The notes below the pieces were generated by a model. It was given only the letters and a program-made list of their open reading frames with translations, made no database searches and was not told where the DNA came from. 64,000 bases of DNA from JAWWOL01 sp033851545. GTDB taxonomy: Bacteria; Actinomycetota; Actinomycetes; JAWWOL01. The stretch lies in the NCBI GenBank assembly GCA_033851545.1, contig JAWWOO010000034.1, positions 1-64,000 of the forward strand, written 5' to 3'. Below are positions 60,073 to 64,000 of the stretch, in pieces. Position 1 is the first letter of the stretch. Each line of letters opens with the position of its first letter. Position numbers and translations under genes: made by a program.

Positions 60073-62244
60073 TCAGGAACTCGTGAGGATGACGAGTTGC
60101 TGGGTGGCTCGCGTCATCGCGACATAGCGGTCAACCGCTCCTTCGATGCCTATGCCGAAAGCCTCTGGGTCGACGAGGACGACCAGGTCGAACTCCAGCC
60201 CCTTCGACAGCTCCGGGGTCAGCGACCGGACGCGGGGCCGAGCCGTACCTGCCCGGACCGTGCCAGCCTCGATGTGACCAGTGCCGATGACGCAGGCGAT
60301 CCCGTCGGCATGCGTGGCAAACCAGGTGTCGAGGATCGAGCCCAGCTCCGAAGCGGATCCGTGTACGACGGGGAGGTCGGTGCTGCGGATGGAGGTCGGC
60401 ACGTTGGCGTCCGGCAGCACGGCCCGGATGACCGGCTCGGCTTCCGTCATGACCTCCGCCGGCGTCCGGTAGTTGATGCTCAGCGAGGCCAGGGCGATCC
60501 GGTCGAGCCCGATCCGCTCGAGCCGTTCCTGCCACGACTCGGTGAACCCGTGCCTGGCCTGGGCACGGTCCCCGACGATGGTGAAGCTCCGGGACGGGCA
60601 CCGGAGCAGCAGCATCTGCCACTCGGCGTCGGTCAGCTCCTGAGCCTCGTCCACGACGATGTGCGCGAACGGGCCGGCGAGCAGGTCCGGGTCGATGCTG
60701 GGCAGTGCGGTGTCGTCGACCAGGACGGTCTGCAGGTCCTGCCCGCGCAGCATCGACATCACGAGCATCTCGGAGTCGTCGGCCGCGACCAGGTGGTCGA
60801 CGACCATGGACATCTGCTCGCGCTCAGCGGCAACAGCGGCCTCGTGCCTGCGCTTGAGCCGAGACGCCTCCGGGTCGCCGAGCCGCTGCCGGGCCGCGTC
60901 CAGGAGCGGCAGGTCGGACACCGTCCAAGCCTGCGCGTCCCTGCGCTGCAGCAACCGAATGTCCTCGGGGCGCAGCCAGGGGGCGCACTTCCGCAGGTAG
61001 GCGGGCACCGACCACAGGTCTCCGACGAGGTCCGCCGCCGCCAGCAGCGGCCACGCGCGGTTGAAGGTCGTGAGCAGATCTTCGTCCTGCAGGAGCGCCC
61101 TGCGGACCAGCTGCTCCGGGGTGTCGTCGTCGTGCTTGTCCCTCACGATCTCGACCAGAGCCTGCCAGATCTGGTCGCGAGCCTCGTTGTGCGGTGTACC
61201 AGGGTCTCGTGCCTCGAATGCCTCGACCCAGTCGTCGGCGCTCAGCCAGACGTCCGACCAGTGGGTCGTGACCGTTATCCCCTTGGTGGGCGGCTCTTCG
61301 TAGAACCTGACGGCCGTCTCGATTGCGCTCACGAGATCCGCAGACGACTTCAGCCGAGCCACGTCCGGGTCGGTCTCCGGCACTGCTGCGGCTCCCTGGG
61401 GGAGGAGGTCGCGCAGGGTGCAGGTCTGCACGCCCTCTTCTCCGAGGCTGGGTAGGACGTCCGCGACGTAAGCCAGGTAGGGCTGGTGCGGACCGACGAA
61501 CAGCACGCCGCCCCGTTGATGACCGAGACGGGGGTCTGAGTAGAGCAGGTAGGCGGTGCGGTGCAGAGCAACGACGGTCTTTCCCGTACCGGGACCGCCG
61601 TCGACGACGAGAGCGCCACGTGATCCTGCGCGGATGATCGCGTCCTGGTCGGCCTGGATGGTGCCGAGCACGTCCCGCATCTGGCTCGACCGGTTGCTGC
61701 CCAGGCTGGCGATGAAGGCGGACTGGTCGTCGAGCGCCGCGGCGTGCCCCTTAAGCCCGTCCGAGGTGAACACCTCGTCCCAGTAGTCGCTGATCCGGCC
61801 GTGGGTCCAGCGGTACCTACGGCGGCTTGTCAGACCCATCGGGTTGGCATGGGTCGCGCCGAAGAACGGCTCAGCAGCGGGGGAGCGCCAGTCGAGCAGC
61901 AGCCGACGACCCGCGCTGTCCGTGAGGCCGAGTCGTCCGACGTACACCGGCTCGGGGCTGTGTGTGCTGACGATGTGTCCGAGGCACAGGTCCAGACCGA
62001 AGCGGCGCAGCGTGCGCAGGCGAGCGCTCAGCCGGTGGATATCCATGTCCCGGTCCATCGCCTCCTGACCTGTGCCGCCAGGCGCTTTGCGCTCGGCATC
62101 GAGGCGGTCGGACAGGTCGGCGATCGACTGCTCGAGGCTGTCCGCGATGGCCGCGAAGTGCTGCTCGTCGCCGGCGATCAGCGTCGGGTCGGCCTTGGCG
62201 GTGAGGTGGTCGGGAAGGTCAAACGCGCTGGTAGTCAGGGGCAC
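60073..62244 (-). CDS. helR: RNA polymerase recycling helicase-like ATPase HelR
   Basis: 723-aa UvrD/HelD-like superfamily 1 ATPase. Walker A is GGPGTGKT, Walker B VVDEAQE, then GDRAQ and the late motif YVAMTRATQ. An N-terminal coiled coil (IADLSDRLDAERKA) and a DWRSP segment match HelD/HelR proteins, which dislodge stalled RNA polymerase. HelR from relatives displaces rifamycins and gives resistance. A rifamycin-associated element lies 57-80 bases upstream of the GTG start. That start (62244) is chosen because longer readings would run through this element. Confidence 0.88.
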   Translation of the reverse strand: MPLTTSAFDLPDHLTAKADPTLIAGDEQHFAAIADSLEQSIADLSDRLDAERKAPGGTGQEAMDRDMDIHRLSARLRTLRRFGLDLCLGHIVSTHSPEPVYVGRLGLTDSAGRRLLLDWRSPAAEPFFGATHANPMGLTSRRRYRWTHGRISDYWDEVFTSDGLKGHAAALDDQSAFIASLGSNRSSQMRDVLGTIQADQDAIIRAGSRGALVVDGGPGTGKTVVALHRTAYLLYSDPRLGHQRGGVLFVGPHQPYLAYVADVLPSLGEEGVQTCTLRDLLPQGAAAVPETDPDVARLKSSADLVSAIETAVRFYEEPPTKGITVTTHWSDVWLSADDWVEAFEARDPGTPHNEARDQIWQALVEIVRDKHDDDTPEQLVRRALLQDEDLLTTFNRAWPLLAAADLVGDLWSVPAYLRKCAPWLRPEDIRLLQRRDAQAWTVSDLPLLDAARQRLGDPEASRLKRRHEAAVAAEREQMSMVVDHLVAADDSEMLVMSMLRGQDLQTVLVDDTALPSIDPDLLAGPFAHIVVDEAQELTDAEWQMLLLRCPSRSFTIVGDRAQARHGFTESWQERLERIGLDRIALASLSINYRTPAEVMTEAEPVIRAVLPDANVPTSIRSTDLPVVHGSASELGSILDTWFATHADGIACVIGTGHIEAGTVRAGTARPRVRSLTPELSKGLEFDLVVLVDPEAFGIGIEGAVDRYVAMTRATQQLVILTSS

Positions 62245-62300
62245 TACGCAAACTCCGATATCCGTTGGTTCTAGCCCAGGTCGGCCATTCTGCGGCAGGA

Positions 62301-62324
62301 CCCCGGTCTTGCCGCAAGCCCCCC
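62301..62324 (-). promoter_or_regulatory. Rifamycin-associated element (RAE) upstream of helR
   Basis: On the minus strand GGGGGG, CTTGCGGCAAG and ACCGGGG in series. The core CTTGC-G-GCAAG is an inverted repeat, and GGGGCTTGCGGCAAG matches the RAE as I know it from rifamycin-inducible actinobacterial genes. TTGCGG inside it and CAGAAT 19 bases on might be the promoter. Confidence 0.8.
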
Positions 62325-62581
62325 AGTGCGCTATATGTTGAGAGTGGAAGGAGTGGTGGGTCCTCCTCTGCTTCTCCTGCGCGTACGGCGGTGGCACCCC
62401 GTCCTGCATGGACGCTACGGCAGCACGGGGTGGATCGTGGCGCCCTGCACGACCAGACGGGATTACTTGCTTCGTGCGAGCTGTCCGACGGCTTCACCAT
62501 CGAAGCGCGGAATTAGCGGCCCGGGAGGTTCTACTGGCGGCGCCGCGTGTTGAGATGAAGCGAGTGCTGGCAGGCGAGGCG
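62325..62581. other. Gap between helR and the VOC gene
   Basis: No supported gene. It holds a perfect inverted repeat CACCCCGT (62395-62402) and ACGGGGTG (62425-62432) with a 22-base spacer, possibly a terminator for the VOC gene on the minus strand or an operator for helR. Confidence 0.5.
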
Positions 62582-63304
62582 CTATCGCGGGGTGAACACA
62601 CAGAACTCGTTGCCATCGGGATCGGTCATGACCACCCAGCTGACCTCGCCCTGACCTATGTCGATGCGAGTCGCCCCGAGGGAGACGAGACGTTCGACCT
62701 CCGCTTGCTGGTCACCCTGGACGGGTGGAGCGATGTCGAAATGCAGCCGGTTCTTTCCAACCTTCGGCATTAATGGCGGACCGCCCCAGCTGATCTTCGG
62801 ACCGCCGCGCGGCGAGCGAATTGCGGTCTCTTTGTCCTGGTCCCAGACCAACGGCCACCCCAGCGCTTCGCTCCAGAAGTATCCGACCTCCTGCGAACCA
62901 TCGCACGCAAGCGCTCCGATGAACCCGCAGTCCGCGAGGAAGCTGTTGCCCGGCTCGATGACGCAGAACTCGTTGCCTTCGCAGTCTGCGAGCACCACGT
63001 GTCCCTCCTCCGGGCGCTGACCAATGTCGATGCGCCGGGCGCCGAGTCCAAGCGACCTCGCTACCGTCTGCTGCTGATCCTCGAGGGACGTGCTGGTCAG
63101 ATCGAAGTGCAACCGGTTCTGGCTGGTCTTCTGCTCCTGAGTTGGGAGAAATCGGATCCGGAATCCGGTGTCGTCGTTCGGCAGGAGCGCAATGCCGTCT
63201 TGGGGGTCGTCGGCCAGTTTCCAGCCCAGGACGCTGGCCCAGAGGCGCGCGAGGCGGAGCGGGTCGTTCGCGTCGAAGCAGAGCGCAAGGAGATGACAAG
63301 TCAT
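62582..63304 (-). CDS. Two-domain VOC (glyoxalase-like) protein
   Basis: 240 aa made of two tandem glyoxalase-fold halves. Each half repeats the same marks: RLARLWASVLGWKL then GNEFCVIEPG in the first; GYFWSEALGWPLVW then GNEFCVFTPR in the second. VOC proteins include metal-dependent lyases, dioxygenases and drug-binding resistance proteins; the role here is unknown. ATG 63304 has GGAGG about 10 bases upstream. Confidence 0.87.
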   Translation of the reverse strand: MTCHLLALCFDANDPLRLARLWASVLGWKLADDPQDGIALLPNDDTGFRIRFLPTQEQKTSQNRLHFDLTSTSLEDQQQTVARSLGLGARRIDIGQRPEEGHVVLADCEGNEFCVIEPGNSFLADCGFIGALACDGSQEVGYFWSEALGWPLVWDQDKETAIRSPRGGPKISWGGPPLMPKVGKNRLHFDIAPPVQGDQQAEVERLVSLGATRIDIGQGEVSWVVMTDPDGNEFCVFTPR

Positions 63305-63664
63305 TCCACTGGCACCTCCGATGTGCTGAACCAAAGCCGCGGACCGGGCACGTCTGCGCGCCCACACAGACAGCAAGGCTAGGCGCGGGGGACCGCCTGA
63401 GCAAACAGAATGACTCTGAGGACGGTTCAGTGAGCGCGACAGCGGTTGCCTGCCAGCCAATGACGATGAGCAGGTGCTTCGGGTATCGCCTCGAGGTGGC
63501 ACATCTGCCCGGAGTGCGCGACGAATTCACGCATTCACGTGCCGACCGGGTGCGGGGAACGCGCCGCCCATTGGTCCGAAGAAGCCAGGGACGAATTGCT
63601 CGGCCCAATCGGGTTATGGCTAGGTCCGCGGGCCTTTGGAGGACGCGGAGTGAGACGACTGTTC
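63305..63664. other. Intergenic gap
   Basis: 360 bases between the VOC start and the end of the sigma factor gene. I see no gene, clear promoter or repeat in it. Confidence 0.5.
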
Positions 63665-64000
63665 CTATCTGGCTCGGCGGGCCCGCGCGCGAGCGGCCTG
63701 ACGGACCAGGTGGTCGCGCTCGGCGAAGTTCGTGGCCCGGTGGGCGGCCTCGGCGTACGCAATGGAGGCGGCGGGGAGGTCGCCGCCGAGCTCGTACAGG
63801 TGGCCGTGGACGGCGTGCCAGCGGTGCCGCTCGCCGATCACGTCACGCAGCCGGTCGGTCTCGCGCAGGCCGGCGGCGGCACCGAGGACGTGGCCGACCG
63901 CGACTGCGCGCCCGAGCACCGCGGCGGGGTCCTGGCGCACCGGGTCGTCGGTGAGGGCGACGAGGTCGTCGTACCAGGCGAGGATCTGCGGCCAGTCGGT
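63665..64000 (-). CDS. ECF42-type sigma factor, 3' part (runs off the window)
   Basis: Only the C-terminal 111 residues are inside the window. TDWPQILAWYDDLVAL, VLGRAVAVGHVLG, then HAVHGHLYELGGDLPAA and TNFAERDHLVRQ match the TPR-like C-terminal extension (DUF6596) of ECF42 sigma factors. The sigma regions lie beyond position 64000. The usual DGPRI/YCII partner gene is not seen downstream. Confidence 0.8.
   Translation of the reverse strand, partial: TDWPQILAWYDDLVALTDDPVRQDPAAVLGRAVAVGHVLGAAAGLRETDRLRDVIGERHRWHAVHGHLYELGGDLPAASIAYAEAAHRATNFAERDHLVRQAARARARRAR

Overview
This window is a stretch of high-GC actinobacterial chromosome. That call rests on GTG-rich starts, the gene order around pyrG-xerD-parA-scpAB and pgsA-DUF881-sbp-gcvH-garA-ftsR, GarA, the FtsR-type MerR protein, a HelR helicase with a rifamycin-associated element, and DUF5999. 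Order and content are shared with mycobacteria and streptomycetes, but I cannot name a genus. I see no insertion sequence, prophage, CRISPR array or rRNA operon.

Layout. (1) 1-14021, conserved replication/segregation block: pyrG, a Nudix hydrolase, ald, xerD, parA, a ribbon-helix-helix-like protein, a degenerate site-2-protease-like membrane protein, scpA, scpB, an RluB/RsuA pseudouridine synthase, an unusual 1.1-kb structured non-coding gap, tyrA, cmk and der. Most neighbours touch or overlap by 4 bases. (2) 14112-25947: tRNA-Pro(GGG), then a phosphatidyltransferase, a GDP-mannose pyrophosphorylase/degenerate phosphomannomutase fusion, DUF881-sbp-DUF881, gcvH, garA, ftsR, a DUF151 protein, a second MerR protein, and a tandem glycine riboswitch ahead of gcvP. 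(3) 25951-41242, mixed accessory and metabolic genes: DUF5999, a HAD phosphatase, a fold-III ornithine/lysine-type decarboxylase with an MFS transporter, a secreted protein, a pentapeptide-repeat protein, an orphan peptide-binding lipoprotein, a SigE-family sigma factor with a truncated partner, a flavin monooxygenase, an M20 dipeptidase, a secreted S53 peptidase, DUF1269 and an HtrA-like lipoprotein. (4) 41623-50932, a compact stress-protein island: Hsp20, DnaK, GrpE, a CbpA-like DnaJ, a CbpM-like protein, ClpB, thioredoxin, a UBP-type zinc finger and a cNMP-domain/thioredoxin-reductase-like fusion. (5) 51004-64000: a PucR-type regulator divergent from an isochorismatase-like hydrolase, a two-component system divergent from an MMPL exporter, a small protein translationally coupled to a cobalamin-binding radical SAM enzyme, helR with its rifamycin-associated element, a two-domain VOC protein, and the 3' part of an ECF42-type sigma factor.

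How parts work together. ParA, ScpA and ScpB point to chromosome segregation, and XerD to dimer resolution. The garA-ftsR-gcvH-gcvP run links carbon/nitrogen flux and glycine cleavage, with glycine sensed by the riboswitch. The stress island combines holdase, foldase, disaggregase and redox proteins in one direction with repeated start/stop overlaps, so it probably acts as one protein-quality module.

The items I think most deserve follow-up are the small protein/B12-radical SAM pair (58214-60048), the stress island with its catalytically altered reductase, the degenerate protease inside the segregation operon, and the structured non-coding gap at 9307-10435 with its recurring GTCGACAAA motif.
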